64,000 nt of DNA from Paenibacillus spongiae (lineage in GTDB: Bacteria > Bacillota > Bacilli > Paenibacillales > Paenibacillaceae), in contig NZ_CP091430.1 in NCBI RefSeq assembly GCF_024734895.1, forward strand, positions 3,056,501-3,120,500. Reading direction: 5' to 3'. Made by a program: the position numbers and the translations under genes. The notes below the pieces were generated by a model. That model saw only the letters and a program-made list of their open reading frames with translations, ran no database searches and was not told the DNA's origin. How positions within the stretch are numbered: the first letter of the stretch is position 1; each line of letters begins with the position of its first letter. Below are positions 32,262 to 42,975 of this stretch, piece after piece.

Positions 32262-35200
32262 ATGAAACTTCCAGGCCGACAATTAACGAAGAATGTTCAA
32301 AACTACGATGTCAAGCTGCTGCAACGGGCACTGGGCAAACTTAAGTTTACGGTATCCGAACAGGAGCATACGCTTGGCATACTCGGCGAGTCGACACAGC
32401 TAGCCGTTGCCGAATTTCAGAAGACGCATCGCCTGCAGCAAACCGGGGAGCTGGACGAACCAACGCTTGCGAAGCTGAAAGAAGCTATGGCTGCGAGAGA
32501 AGCCGGTAAGCCTGCACAGTCGGTAATCAAGCATCTGAAGGTCGATCATTTGAACGATATAACGCGGATTCGTTACCCGATGCGGCTTAATATGGCGAAG
32601 GATGCGGTCGAGGAGCTTCAGAAGTCGCTCAGCTTCCTGAAGATGGATATCGACATAAGCGAGGCTGAGCAGAAACGGTTTGGCAAAAGCACGATGGAAG
32701 CCGTCAGGAAGTTTCAAGAGAAGCACGGTCTTGCCGTAACGGGGGAGGTGGATCGCGGGACGGCGGAGAAGCTGAACCAGGTCATTCATGCCGGGAATCC
32801 CGCTCCGCCTGAACGGGAAACGGCATTCCGCATCCGCGGTTCCATTCGCAACGAGCTGTGGCAAGGACAGCAGGGCATCAAGGTTCAATTGTACGAAAAG
32901 TCGATCCGCGGCGAGAAGCTGTTAGGAGAACAGAAGTCGCTTGCCAACGGCTTCTACGATCTTAAATATGATCCGCCCATGAACGGCAAGCAGGTCAAGC
33001 CGGTTGTCGTCAAGCTCATTGATCCGCATGGGAATGTATTGAAGACGGAAACGATCGCCAATCCCGGTAATGTCGCATGGGTCAATTATACCGAAGGTAA
33101 TCTGCCGTATGTCGGAAGTTCGGAGGTTGAGATACTGACTAAGGCGCTGAAGCCTGAGCTTGGCGAGCTGAAGCTGGAGCAGCTGGAGGAAAGCGCGGTC
33201 CATCAGGATCTGACGTACTTGGCTAAACATACGGGGAAATCGGCGGACGATATCATGAAGCTTGCGCTTGCCAGCCGGATGGGAGCCAAGAGCGGATTGG
33301 CGCCGGACGTGTGCTACGCTTTTCTGCGTCAGAACCTGCCGGTCAGCCTGCCGGGCGCATTGATCGAGAGCACGCAGCAGTGGCAGTTGATCGACCGTTT
33401 GGTCGACAATACGCTGGCCGGCGTTATTTTCATGGAGGAGGCGCTGCAGAAGCAGGCGATTGAATCGGCGATCCGAAGCAATTATGTTCCACGCACATGG
33501 CTGGCGAATCTCGACGCCGTTATCGCGCAGTTAAATCAACTGCGTACGGCTTATGCGCTGAATAGCGCTAATCTTAGCGGCAATGCCAGCTTGAAGACTA
33601 TTCTTGAGAATTCCAAGCTGCCGGTTACCGGGTTCAACCGATTCTCCGAGCTGTATACGGCACATCGCGGGACGACGGGCGAGTTCTGGGTTGCCCTTGA
33701 GAACGAGGCGCAAACCTTCTCCGAACCGGTCTTAACCGACTTGAAGAAGACGTTTGCCGTCGCGGCTGTCGCGAAGAACCATATGCCGACGGTCAATTAT
33801 ATGAAGCAGATCGTTGCAGATCCCCGCGACTTGGCGAAGCTGAGCCATGAGGATTGGGTTGCGCATATTCAAGCCAACATCGCAAGAGGCGGACAGGGCT
33901 ATCCCGACAATGTCGATGGCGCGAATCAGACGGAGAAAGTGAATGGATTCGCAGCGATTATGAAGAGTAAGACCGAGGATCTGTATCCGACCGAATCGTT
34001 CATGTCGGCGGCGGCCAGTCCTGTCGTCGCTTCGATTGAGCACGGCGACGAACTGGTGCGCATGAGCGATAAGCTGCCGGAATTCGACCTGCGCCGGACG
34101 AACATCGATCAATTCCTGAAGGAGAAGGGCGCTGAAGCCGCTCTGCGGGGAGAAGCGGTTGCGGAGCTGAAAATGATGCAGCGAGCATTCAAGATGGCCC
34201 CGAGCGTGAATACGGGAATTGGGCTGCTGAAGCAAAATTGGCATAGCTCGGCACATGTGTATTTTCAAGGCAAGAGCCGGTTCGCCGAGAAGTTCGCCGC
34301 GCAGGGCTTCACGAAGCTGGAGTCCAAGAAGGTCTATGATCTGGCTTCGCGGAACTATGCCATGCTGCTGGCCAAAGCAAGCGAGTATCGAGCCGAGTTC
34401 CAGCAAATGACACCCAGAGCGATATTGCCATGGACGGCGACGCAGGAGCAGCGGAAGCAGATCCAGGAATTCCCCAGTCTCGAGGCGCTGTTCGGCTCGC
34501 TGGATTATTGCGCGTGCAAGGATTGCCGCTCGGTGTACAGTCCCGCGGCCTATATGGTCGATATTCTCCGCTTTCTGAATGAGAAGGACGCGGTCAAGGC
34601 GGGCGAGAGCGCCAAGCACGTGCTGCTTCGAAGACGTCCGGATATCGGGGAACTGGAGCTCTCCTGCGGCAATACCAACATCGTTCTGCCCTATATCGAC
34701 CTGGTGAACGAACTGCTGGAAGAGGCAGTCGCGCCGCCTCCGGCATTCGCTCCGTTTGGTCTTCCAATCGGATTGGCTGCATCGCTGGATGTGAAGGAGA
34801 TAACGGCTCCGCTGCGAAATGCTTTCGTGCCTCCGCTCTCGAATGCGGCTTCAATCGAGGTGAAAGAAGCAGGCGCCAGATGGATGATTGCTGAATCTGC
34901 CTTCCGGTATCAAGTGAAGCTGAAGGACGGCGCGCTTCGCGTCATGTCCCGCAGCAGACAGACAACCGGTACTGCAGCGGAGCTTGCGGCTAATCCGCAA
35001 TATGTCCATCATGATGCATACCTCAAGCTCCTGTCTCAAGTTTACCCATGGAACCTGCCGTTCCATCTCTGGCAGGAGGAGACGCGCGTCTATCTTGCTC
35101 ATCTGGGCACAAGACGGGACCGCATGGCTGAAGCATTCTCAACGCATGACAAGCGTAATGCGATGTTGAACGATAAGCATTTCGCGCGGGAGTATCTCGG

Positions 35201-38200
35201 CCTGACACCCGTATCTTGGGCGGTCATAACGGGAAATCGCGCTACTGTCGATGGCGTGAATTTATCCGTTGTCCCACCCTGGGCGTTCTGGGGCTTTTCC
35301 TCAGAGACTGCATCGCTTACCGATCCGGTTGATCCGGATACGACGCTGACCGGCAAGTGGCATCAGCTGATCACAAGAGTGGATCTGCTGCTGAGGCGGT
35401 CCGGATTCATCGGGGGACAGAATGACACCGGCGGCGGTTATAAGAAATTGCTGGAGCTGCTCGATACGGATTATGTTAATCCGCCTGAGTCGCCTCATTC
35501 ACCGGTTCGCCAGCTCGTCATCGAATCGCTGGATCCGGCAGATCCGCTGACCTGCACGCTCAGTAAGCTGGTGCTGAAAGCAGCCGCAGCTAACGCTGCC
35601 GAGCGCGAGCAGCGTATCGTTGCCGCATTCGACAGGATGCACCGCTTCGTCCGTCTGGCCGATGCGGCAGGTTACGGGTTCCGGGAGCTCGACCGCATCA
35701 TGCGTGTATTGATGCAATCGGATGGAATAAGCGACCCATTCCTTATTCGGCTGTCGCATGTGAAGCGGCTGCAGCAGGAATGGAACGTTCCGCTATCCAC
35801 GCTATTAAGCTGGTGGAACAGCATGGAGACGGTTACCTATAAGGCTATTGACGGAGAGCCGGTAGAATCGCCGCTGTATGACCGGCTATTTCGCAGCAAG
35901 GCGGTGTTGAACCCGCCGGATGAGGCGTTTGAGCTCAATAGCGCACGCACCGAGCTGCTTCATCCGCATTCGGCCGGGAATGCCAATCCGCTGACAGCCC
36001 ATAAGCCTGCGCTATTGGCTGCCTTCGGATTAACCGAGCCGGACCTTCTGCTGCTTATGAAGAGTACTCAGGTCGCCGATGAGATGAATCTTGGCAATCT
36101 ATCCATCCTGCATCGACATGTCTCGATGGCGAAGGCATTGAAAGTATCCATCCGGGATTATATAACGTTGCGCGAGCTATCCGCGATCGATTCGTTTGCG
36201 TTCCCGAACATCGCTTCGGCCATCGAATTCATGGAACAAGCCGATTATATCCGGCGCCAATCGGGATTGAGCGCAGCGGATCTTGACTGGCTGCTCCGGC
36301 ATAAGCGTGCATCCGAATCGTCTGCCGCTCCAACCAACGGTCAAATCGGTTCGGTATTGCTTGAACTGCTTCGGGCGCTGCGCACCATTGCAGATGACAA
36401 TACCGATGAAAGCGGCGCGGCCGATCCGAACGGGGACATCACGCGCAAAAAGCTGGAGCAGCTGGCGTGGAGCCCGGCGGTAACCGATCCGATCATGGCG
36501 ATGCTGGGGGATGCCGCCGTGTTCGAGGCGCCGCTTGAAGCATTGCCTTCAGAGGCGGCGATCGACAATGATATCGGGGTCTATGAAGTGAACCTCCATG
36601 CGATGCCGCCGGGAATCGCGATTCCGGAATCGCTGCAGTCGCGGCTGCGTTATGACGGTACTATTCGTAAATTGCGCCTTACCATGGCGTTGAAGCCGGA
36701 AGAGAAGCGGCAGCTGCTGGATGCGTCGGCTGACGCTCCCTATCGGCAGGCGATCGAGGACCTCGATTCTGAAGCTGCAAGATTGCGCGGAGCGGTCGCT
36801 TATGATGCGGCAAGCAAGAAGCTGCGGATAACCGGCGTGATGACGGAGGTCCGCCGCGCGTACTTGATCGAGAAGTCTGCGGATGCCTCCTATCGGACGG
36901 CCGTTCAGCAGCTTTTCCAAGAACCAAGGTCCTTCGTAAGACGGAATTTGCGCAGCTTCCGGTTGACGCAGTATGCGGCTTTCCTCGAAGAGAAGCCTGC
37001 CGGACTCGTCATCCCGGCTGCGCTTCGTTCCAAGGTGTATTATGATGCGCAAGCAAGCCAGCTTCGATCGGCAGGGGCGATCGGAGCTGCGGAACGGTTG
37101 AAGCTGCTCGCCCTGTCATCCGACGAGAATTACGCACGCGCCGTCATGCAGCTTGAGGCTTGGCCGGATTCGGGGGGCTTCATCCAATCCAGCGTCTATC
37201 TCGGCGAGCTTCCAAGCAGTGTAGTCGTTCCCGCTGTGCTGCAGCCCAGAATGCATTACGACCAAGCTGCCAAGCAGCTGCGTTTTCTTGGCGTCATGAC
37301 CGATGCGGAGAGGAATGTGCTCCTCTCGCTCGCGCAGCCGGGCGAGAACGCATACCGCTCGGCGGTCGAAGCGCTTCAGGACAAATCGATGGAGCCGCAG
37401 GCCGCGGAAGAGCCGTTCCTGACGGAAGGCGACATAACCGGCCTGTTCAACGGCAGCCTGACGCCGGCCGATCGCTACGTTTATGTACTCGCCAAGCTGC
37501 TGCCGCATATCCGAAGCTCGTTTAGCGAATTGACGGTCAAACAGAAGCTTAGTGAAGCGTTGAAGCTGGACAGCGCCATGACAGAGCTGCTGCTCACGCG
37601 ATATGTTCAATCGCCTACGAATCCGGGAGCGGATCCGGCGGTGAGGCGTCCCGCAATCGCGGATTTTCTGGCTCCGTCCTTCGTGGAGAGCAGTCCGAAT
37701 ATGCGTCTTACGCCGGAAAGCCATCCAGCCGTGTTCCAAACCTACACGCTGCTGGTGAAAATTGCTTCTATCATCCATCGGTGGAAGCTGACGCCAGAGC
37801 TGTTAACGGTCGTTTGCGACAAAGCGACGGCCGGAGGATGGCTTCATCCCGGCAGTCTGCCGGTATCTGAAGGCGGAACGACTGCGGCGCAAGCTGCAGC
37901 CGCGTTCGCGGCATGGCTGAAGCTTAGCGCGTTCATGGAGGTGCGGGACCGCGTTCCGCTGACGAATGCCGAGCTGGCAGCGGTCATGACGACCATATTT
38001 GCCTTGGATAGCGGAGCATCCGAAGCCGAGAAGGCTGCCGCGAAGCGCAGCTGCCATGGCATGCTCGCGAAAGCTGTGGGATGGCCGGCTGCCGATCTTG
38101 GGCAATTGCTTGGCGAACCTGGCGATCTTGCGGATACCGGCATCCTCGGTATCGCCTTTCCGGCAGGTTACCGGGAGGGGGCAGCGCTTCTGCGCTTGAG

Positions 38201-41200
38201 CGAAGCGATGCTATGGTCGAAGAAGCTCGGCGTCGCGCCCGTGACAGCCAAATCCTGGACGAATTCGAACCCGGGTCCGCTGGAAGCCGCATCGCTGAAG
38301 CAATCGGTCAAGGCGAAGGTTGAGGACGGCCAGTGGCTTACGTTGGCCAAGGCGCTTAAGGATCCGCTGCGCGAGAAGCAGCGCGATGCCCTGGTATCTT
38401 ATCTGATTGCGCATAACCCGCTTGCTTGGGATCATGTGAACGACCTGTATGCGTATTTCCTGCTGGACGTGGAGATGGGCGCGCAGCAGATGACGTCGCG
38501 CCTGAAGCAGGCGATCAGCTCCGTGCAGCTGTTTGTGCAGAGATGTCTGATGAATCTCGAAGGAAGCGAAGTGACCGCCAAGGAGACGGACGGATGGGAT
38601 CAATGGAAGTGGATGAAGAATTACCGCATATGGGAGGCAAACCGCAAAGTTTTTCTCTATCCGGAGAACTGGACGGAGCCTGAGCTGCGTGACGACAAGT
38701 CGGAATTTTTCCAATCGCTTGAGAATGATATATCGCAGAATGATATTACCGAAGACCATGTCGAAGCTGCTTATCTGACCTATCTGGATAAGCTGGACGA
38801 AGTGGCACGGCTTGATATTTGCTCGATGTACCATGAGATTGAGGGCACCCGCAACATCGTTCATGTCCTCGCGAGAACCAAGGCGACGCCTTCGGTATAT
38901 TACTACCGTCAATACATCGACAATAGCTACTGGACCGGTTGGGAGAAAATCGACCTGGAGCTGGAAACCGATCATGCGACGCTCGCGGTCCACAACCGGA
39001 AGCTGCATATTTTCTGGCCGGTCTTTACCGAGATGCTGCCTAAGCGTCATACTCAGCCGCCTGCAGTAGCGGAAAAATCGCCTAAGAGAGCGCCGGAATC
39101 ACCTAAATATTGGGAAATTAAACTTGCCTGGTCCGTGAAGAGGAACGGTGCCTGGTCGCCGAAGAAAATATCGAAGCGAAAGCTCATCCATCCTTGGGAG
39201 CGTCCGACGACGTCGTACCACTTGAAGCCTCGCCTGCGCAGCGGATATCTATGGATGGATCTCTTTATCTCCACCTCGCTGGAATTCAACGATACGGAAT
39301 TCTATTATCCGGAAGAGGACAAATGGGCGACGAAGACCAGTACCCGGTTCAACGAAACGACCCGCCCGTGGCATTCCTCTTCATTCGTCTATAACGGCGA
39401 CGTCATCGATGTGTATATGAAGAATTTGACCGGCTCCGTGTCCGAGGGGATCAACCGGCACTTCGGCGAAGATGGACGCCTGATCAGGGTGCTCGGCTAT
39501 TACGACCGCAGCCCTCACCAGCTGCTGCCTGCAGGCATGCATTACCGCAATACGCATCTGGTGAACAATACGCATGTGCTGAATCTGGACGATTTGAATG
39601 TGCTGACGAATCATGGGCTGCGCGTCGACGACGGAAGGCTGCTGGACAGCGCAAACGCGCCGTTCTCGCTTGTGATTACCCAGCAGGATATTCAGTTTGA
39701 TTCGGCAAGCCGGCCGTTCTTCTATCAGGACCTTGAACGAGCTTACTTCATCAAGCCAATGATGGAGTATAAGGCGGGCAATTATTTTACAACCGATTTG
39801 CCTTCGGATCCGGGCAGTACGCCGTATCGTATCCGGTATACGATGTATCCGTTCTACCATCCATATACGACGCTGTTTATTCGCGAATTGAACCGGACGG
39901 GTATTCCGGGACTGCTGAGCCGCAAGGTCCAGACCGAGCCGCAGTCGATCCCGCCGGCGAATTCATTCGATTTTGTAAGTGAATATCGGCCCTTGGCAAC
40001 GACGGCTCCGGGGGAAAGCGCAAGGAAGGAGATCGTCGATTTCTCCATCGGGGGCGCCTATGCGCTGTATAACTGGGAGCTGTTCTTTCATGCGCCGCTC
40101 ATGATCGCGACAAGATTGAGCCAGAACCAGCGTTTCGAAGAGGCGATGAAGTGGTTTCATTATATCTTCGATCCCACATGCACCGATAATCAGCCTGTCC
40201 CGCAAAAATATTGGAAGATGAAGCCGTTCTACGAATATAATGCGACGGATTATCACAACCAGCGGATCGACAATCTGCTCAAGCTTGTCAATGCCGGAAG
40301 CCCGGAATACGAGAAGCAGGTGGAAATGTGGCGGGAGAACCCGTTCAAGCCGCATCTCATCGCCAGACTGCGGCCGATTGCCTACCAGCGGACCGTGGTG
40401 ATGAAGTATATCGATAATCTCATTGCTTGGGCAGATCAGGAGTTCCGCAGAGACACGCTGGAATCGATTAACGAAGCGACGCTGCTGTACGTATTGGCCG
40501 GAGAAATATTAGGCAGGCGTCCGCAGCGTGTCCCTTCGGCCTACTCGGTCGAAGATATGACTTATGCGGAGCTGGAGTCGAAGCTGGATGCGTTCGGCAA
40601 TGCCTTGGTCGAGGTTGAGAATCTGCTGCCGCCTTCCGTGCAGATGACGCCTGGCAGCGGCGGGGCCGAACAGCTCCCGAGGATGGAGACGTTCTACTTT
40701 GGCATCCCGCATAACGATAAGCTGGTGGAGTACTGGGATACGGTGGAGGACCGGCTGTTCAAGATCCGCCACAGCCTCAACATCGACGGAAAATTCCGTC
40801 AGCTTCCGTTGTTCGAGCCGCCGATCGATCCCGCGCTGCTCGTGAAAGCGGCGGCCGCCGGCGTCGATATCGGCAGTGTTCTGAATGATCTGAATGCGCC
40901 GCATCCGAACTATCGCTTCCCGATCATGTTAGAGAAGGCAAAGCAGCTGTGCGAAGAAGTGAAGTCGCTCGGTTCTCAGCTGCTCGCCGTGCTGGAGAAG
41001 AGCGACGCCGAAGAGATGGCTCTGCTGCGCATGTCTCATGAGATTAAGCTGCTGGAGCAAATCCGGGATGTGAAGGCGCAGGCGGTGAAGGAGCAGGAGG
41101 CGACGCTTGCAAGTCTCGGGAAATCGAGGGAGGCCGCCGATCAGAAGATCGCTTATTATACGAACTTACCGTTCATGAACGCATGGGAAATTACCGCTCT

Positions 41201-42866
41201 GTCTCTCTCCGGCGCATCGACGCTATTGGATACGGCCATTGCGGCGGGCTATATCATGGCGGGAGGCTTGAAGCTCATCCCGAACTTCACGATCGGCGCG
41301 TCCGGCTTCGGCGGTTCGCCGACGGCGACTGCGGAGACTGGCGGCGATAAGATTGGCGATGCCGCAGAGAATGCGGTGAAGACGATGTCGGCGATATCCA
41401 ACGCGCTTGATAAGATGGCCAGCATGGCTTCGACGGTAGGGAGCTATCAGCGCCGCAAGGAAGAGTGGGATCATCAGAAGGAGCTCGCGGTTACCGAAGG
41501 GGCGCAGATCGATCAGCAAATGGAAGCTGCGCGCATCCGGATCGCAGTGGCTCTGCGTGAGCTTGGCAATCATGACCTGCAGACCGAGCAAGCCTTATCG
41601 GTACAGCAGTTCATGCACAGCAAATATACGAATGCGGAGCTGTACCATTGGATGAAAGGGCAGATTGCAACTCTGTACTTCCAAAGTTATCAGCTGGCCT
41701 ATGATATCGCGAAACGCGCGGAGAAAGCGTTCCGGTATGAGCTGGGACTGCAGGACTCCTCCTATATCCAGTTCGGCCATTGGGACAGCTTGAAGAAAGG
41801 GCTTCTTGCCGGCGATAAGCTGGCCCATGATTTGAACCGTCTGGATGCGGCTTATTATGAGCAGAACGCACGGCAGCTGGAAATCGTCAAGCATGTGTCG
41901 CTGGCCGTCACAGCGCCATTCAGCTTAATGAAGCTTAAGGAGACCGGAGCCTGTCTGGTCGAATTGCCGGAGTGGCTGTTCGATCTGGATTATCCGGGGC
42001 ATTACATGCGTCGCTTGAAATCGGTCGGCATCAGCATTCCATGCGTAACCGGTCCGCTTACGAGTGTGAACTGCACGCTCTCGCTCGTAAGCAGCAGCAC
42101 CAGAATCAGCGGTACGGCGGGAAGCGCTTATGTCCGTACCGGCATCGAGGATAGCCGGTTTACGGATCAGTATGGAATGTCAAGGGCGATTGCAACGAGC
42201 AGCGGAGATCATGATAGCGGGGTGTTTGAGTTGAATTTCAAGGATGAACGGTATTTGCCGTTCGAAGGTGCGGGTGCGGTCAGCCTGTGGCGAATTGAGA
42301 TGCCGCATGATTGCAACGCCATCGATTTCAAGGCGGTATCGGATGTCGTGATGCATGTCCATTACACGGCCCGTGACGGCGGGGCGGCGCTCGCCTCGGC
42401 AGCCCGCGGCGGATTGCAGACGATCCTCCCGCAGCAGGGCGTTCGCATCTTTAATATGAAGCAGGAATTTCCAAGCGAATGGTACCGGTTCCTCCATCCG
42501 GTTCAGCAGGGAGCGGACCAGCAGCTGAATGTTACCTTCGAGGGCAAGCATGTACCGTTCTTTGACCGCAATAAAGAAGTCAGGGTAACCGCGCTTCATG
42601 TCATTGCTCCTTGCAAGGGCGATACAGGATATACGCTGTCGTTTCTGCCGCCTTCTGCGGCGGGCATGGATACAATGACGCTTGCGCAGGATTATTCATA
42701 CGGTACGGCTCATCATGGCGAGAAGGCCTTTGCATCCGGCAGCGAGCCTGTGCTTAAGGGAGCCTGGACATTCAAGCTGAAGGCGGACGATGCCGAGAAC
42801 GACCGCTCCCTTCAGCCCGACGATGTAGACGGCGTGTATTTGATTGTTCAATACCGGACGAATTAA
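32262..42866 (+). CDS. Giant TcA-like toxin-complex protein with N-terminal peptidoglycan-binding-like modules
   Basis: 3534 aa from the ATG at 32262 (GAGGGGGAAGACG site). There is no signal peptide. Residues ~9-76 and ~105-175 are two peptidoglycan-binding-1-like modules (LQRALGKLKF...AVAEFQKTHRLQQTGELDEPTLAKL and VRKFQEKHGLAVTGEVDRGTAEKL). A beta domain follows (~184-270). The VRP1/TcA block FPSLEALFGSLDYCACKDCRSVYSPAAYMVDILRFL is near 737-775. Degenerate repeats lie at ~1450-1705. The neuraminidase-like/ABC-toxin block (WKWMKNYRIWEANRKVFLYPENW, YYRQYIDNSYWTGWEKIDL) is near 2115-2260. The pore-forming and TcB-binding C-terminus spans ~2650-3450: hydrophobic AAGYIMAGGLKLIPNF, RRKEEWDHQKELAV, LYHWMKGQIATLYFQSYQLAY, DYPGHYMRRLKSVGISIPCV, YLPFEGAGAVSLWRIEMP. 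Photorhabdus TcdA1 is about 2516 aa, so this has ~1000 extra residues. In known systems TcA forms the pentameric injection channel. Confidence 0.88.
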   Translation: MKLPGRQLTKNVQNYDVKLLQRALGKLKFTVSEQEHTLGILGESTQLAVAEFQKTHRLQQTGELDEPTLAKLKEAMAAREAGKPAQSVIKHLKVDHLNDITRIRYPMRLNMAKDAVEELQKSLSFLKMDIDISEAEQKRFGKSTMEAVRKFQEKHGLAVTGEVDRGTAEKLNQVIHAGNPAPPERETAFRIRGSIRNELWQGQQGIKVQLYEKSIRGEKLLGEQKSLANGFYDLKYDPPMNGKQVKPVVVKLIDPHGNVLKTETIANPGNVAWVNYTEGNLPYVGSSEVEILTKALKPELGELKLEQLEESAVHQDLTYLAKHTGKSADDIMKLALASRMGAKSGLAPDVCYAFLRQNLPVSLPGALIESTQQWQLIDRLVDNTLAGVIFMEEALQKQAIESAIRSNYVPRTWLANLDAVIAQLNQLRTAYALNSANLSGNASLKTILENSKLPVTGFNRFSELYTAHRGTTGEFWVALENEAQTFSEPVLTDLKKTFAVAAVAKNHMPTVNYMKQIVADPRDLAKLSHEDWVAHIQANIARGGQGYPDNVDGANQTEKVNGFAAIMKSKTEDLYPTESFMSAAASPVVASIEHGDELVRMSDKLPEFDLRRTNIDQFLKEKGAEAALRGEAVAELKMMQRAFKMAPSVNTGIGLLKQNWHSSAHVYFQGKSRFAEKFAAQGFTKLESKKVYDLASRNYAMLLAKASEYRAEFQQMTPRAILPWTATQEQRKQIQEFPSLEALFGSLDYCACKDCRSVYSPAAYMVDILRFLNEKDAVKAGESAKHVLLRRRPDIGELELSCGNTNIVLPYIDLVNELLEEAVAPPPAFAPFGLPIGLAASLDVKEITAPLRNAFVPPLSNAASIEVKEAGARWMIAESAFRYQVKLKDGALRVMSRSRQTTGTAAELAANPQYVHHDAYLKLLSQVYPWNLPFHLWQEETRVYLAHLGTRRDRMAEAFSTHDKRNAMLNDKHFAREYLGLTPVSWAVITGNRATVDGVNLSVVPPWAFWGFSSETASLTDPVDPDTTLTGKWHQLITRVDLLLRRSGFIGGQNDTGGGYKKLLELLDTDYVNPPESPHSPVRQLVIESLDPADPLTCTLSKLVLKAAAANAAEREQRIVAAFDRMHRFVRLADAAGYGFRELDRIMRVLMQSDGISDPFLIRLSHVKRLQQEWNVPLSTLLSWWNSMETVTYKAIDGEPVESPLYDRLFRSKAVLNPPDEAFELNSARTELLHPHSAGNANPLTAHKPALLAAFGLTEPDLLLLMKSTQVADEMNLGNLSILHRHVSMAKALKVSIRDYITLRELSAIDSFAFPNIASAIEFMEQADYIRRQSGLSAADLDWLLRHKRASESSAAPTNGQIGSVLLELLRALRTIADDNTDESGAADPNGDITRKKLEQLAWSPAVTDPIMAMLGDAAVFEAPLEALPSEAAIDNDIGVYEVNLHAMPPGIAIPESLQSRLRYDGTIRKLRLTMALKPEEKRQLLDASADAPYRQAIEDLDSEAARLRGAVAYDAASKKLRITGVMTEVRRAYLIEKSADASYRTAVQQLFQEPRSFVRRNLRSFRLTQYAAFLEEKPAGLVIPAALRSKVYYDAQASQLRSAGAIGAAERLKLLALSSDENYARAVMQLEAWPDSGGFIQSSVYLGELPSSVVVPAVLQPRMHYDQAAKQLRFLGVMTDAERNVLLSLAQPGENAYRSAVEALQDKSMEPQAAEEPFLTEGDITGLFNGSLTPADRYVYVLAKLLPHIRSSFSELTVKQKLSEALKLDSAMTELLLTRYVQSPTNPGADPAVRRPAIADFLAPSFVESSPNMRLTPESHPAVFQTYTLLVKIASIIHRWKLTPELLTVVCDKATAGGWLHPGSLPVSEGGTTAAQAAAAFAAWLKLSAFMEVRDRVPLTNAELAAVMTTIFALDSGASEAEKAAAKRSCHGMLAKAVGWPAADLGQLLGEPGDLADTGILGIAFPAGYREGAALLRLSEAMLWSKKLGVAPVTAKSWTNSNPGPLEAASLKQSVKAKVEDGQWLTLAKALKDPLREKQRDALVSYLIAHNPLAWDHVNDLYAYFLLDVEMGAQQMTSRLKQAISSVQLFVQRCLMNLEGSEVTAKETDGWDQWKWMKNYRIWEANRKVFLYPENWTEPELRDDKSEFFQSLENDISQNDITEDHVEAAYLTYLDKLDEVARLDICSMYHEIEGTRNIVHVLARTKATPSVYYYRQYIDNSYWTGWEKIDLELETDHATLAVHNRKLHIFWPVFTEMLPKRHTQPPAVAEKSPKRAPESPKYWEIKLAWSVKRNGAWSPKKISKRKLIHPWERPTTSYHLKPRLRSGYLWMDLFISTSLEFNDTEFYYPEEDKWATKTSTRFNETTRPWHSSSFVYNGDVIDVYMKNLTGSVSEGINRHFGEDGRLIRVLGYYDRSPHQLLPAGMHYRNTHLVNNTHVLNLDDLNVLTNHGLRVDDGRLLDSANAPFSLVITQQDIQFDSASRPFFYQDLERAYFIKPMMEYKAGNYFTTDLPSDPGSTPYRIRYTMYPFYHPYTTLFIRELNRTGIPGLLSRKVQTEPQSIPPANSFDFVSEYRPLATTAPGESARKEIVDFSIGGAYALYNWELFFHAPLMIATRLSQNQRFEEAMKWFHYIFDPTCTDNQPVPQKYWKMKPFYEYNATDYHNQRIDNLLKLVNAGSPEYEKQVEMWRENPFKPHLIARLRPIAYQRTVVMKYIDNLIAWADQEFRRDTLESINEATLLYVLAGEILGRRPQRVPSAYSVEDMTYAELESKLDAFGNALVEVENLLPPSVQMTPGSGGAEQLPRMETFYFGIPHNDKLVEYWDTVEDRLFKIRHSLNIDGKFRQLPLFEPPIDPALLVKAAAAGVDIGSVLNDLNAPHPNYRFPIMLEKAKQLCEEVKSLGSQLLAVLEKSDAEEMALLRMSHEIKLLEQIRDVKAQAVKEQEATLASLGKSREAADQKIAYYTNLPFMNAWEITALSLSGASTLLDTAIAAGYIMAGGLKLIPNFTIGASGFGGSPTATAETGGDKIGDAAENAVKTMSAISNALDKMASMASTVGSYQRRKEEWDHQKELAVTEGAQIDQQMEAARIRIAVALRELGNHDLQTEQALSVQQFMHSKYTNAELYHWMKGQIATLYFQSYQLAYDIAKRAEKAFRYELGLQDSSYIQFGHWDSLKKGLLAGDKLAHDLNRLDAAYYEQNARQLEIVKHVSLAVTAPFSLMKLKETGACLVELPEWLFDLDYPGHYMRRLKSVGISIPCVTGPLTSVNCTLSLVSSSTRISGTAGSAYVRTGIEDSRFTDQYGMSRAIATSSGDHDSGVFELNFKDERYLPFEGAGAVSLWRIEMPHDCNAIDFKAVSDVVMHVHYTARDGGAALASAARGGLQTILPQQGVRIFNMKQEFPSEWYRFLHPVQQGADQQLNVTFEGKHVPFFDRNKEVRVTALHVIAPCKGDTGYTLSFLPPSAAGMDTMTLAQDYSYGTAHHGEKAFASGSEPVLKGAWTFKLKADDAENDRSLQPDDVDGVYLIVQYRTN
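36600..37385 (+). repeat. Degenerate internal repeats within the TcA-like protein
   Basis: Residues ~1450-1705 contain four units of about 55-75 residues with the pattern (V/A)IP..L...(L/V).YD...K.LR..G.M...ER..LL..S.D..YR.AV..L. The clearest copies begin near 36605, 36775, 37010 and 37200. Spacing between units is irregular. Such units are not part of the classical TcdA1 layout. Confidence 0.6.
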
Positions 42867-42894
42867 TAGAGCAGTTATGATCTGAAGTGTTAGT

Positions 42895-42949
42895 GCCCCG
42901 AATCAGGTTGAATTTGTCGGTCTGACGGCCTGGAAACCTGATTCGGGGC
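42895..42949 (+). other. Perfect 15-bp stem-loop between the TcA-like gene and the nucleotidyltransferase gene
   Basis: GCCCCGAATCAGGTT (42895-42909) pairs without mismatch with AACCTGATTCGGGGC (42935-42949) around a 25-nt loop. Only ATCTCTG follows, so there is no T-tract. It could slow or process the transcript and so set the ratio of the A component to the B-C component. Confidence 0.65.
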
Positions 42950-42975
42950 ATCTCTGAATAAGGGGGCCAGTGAGA

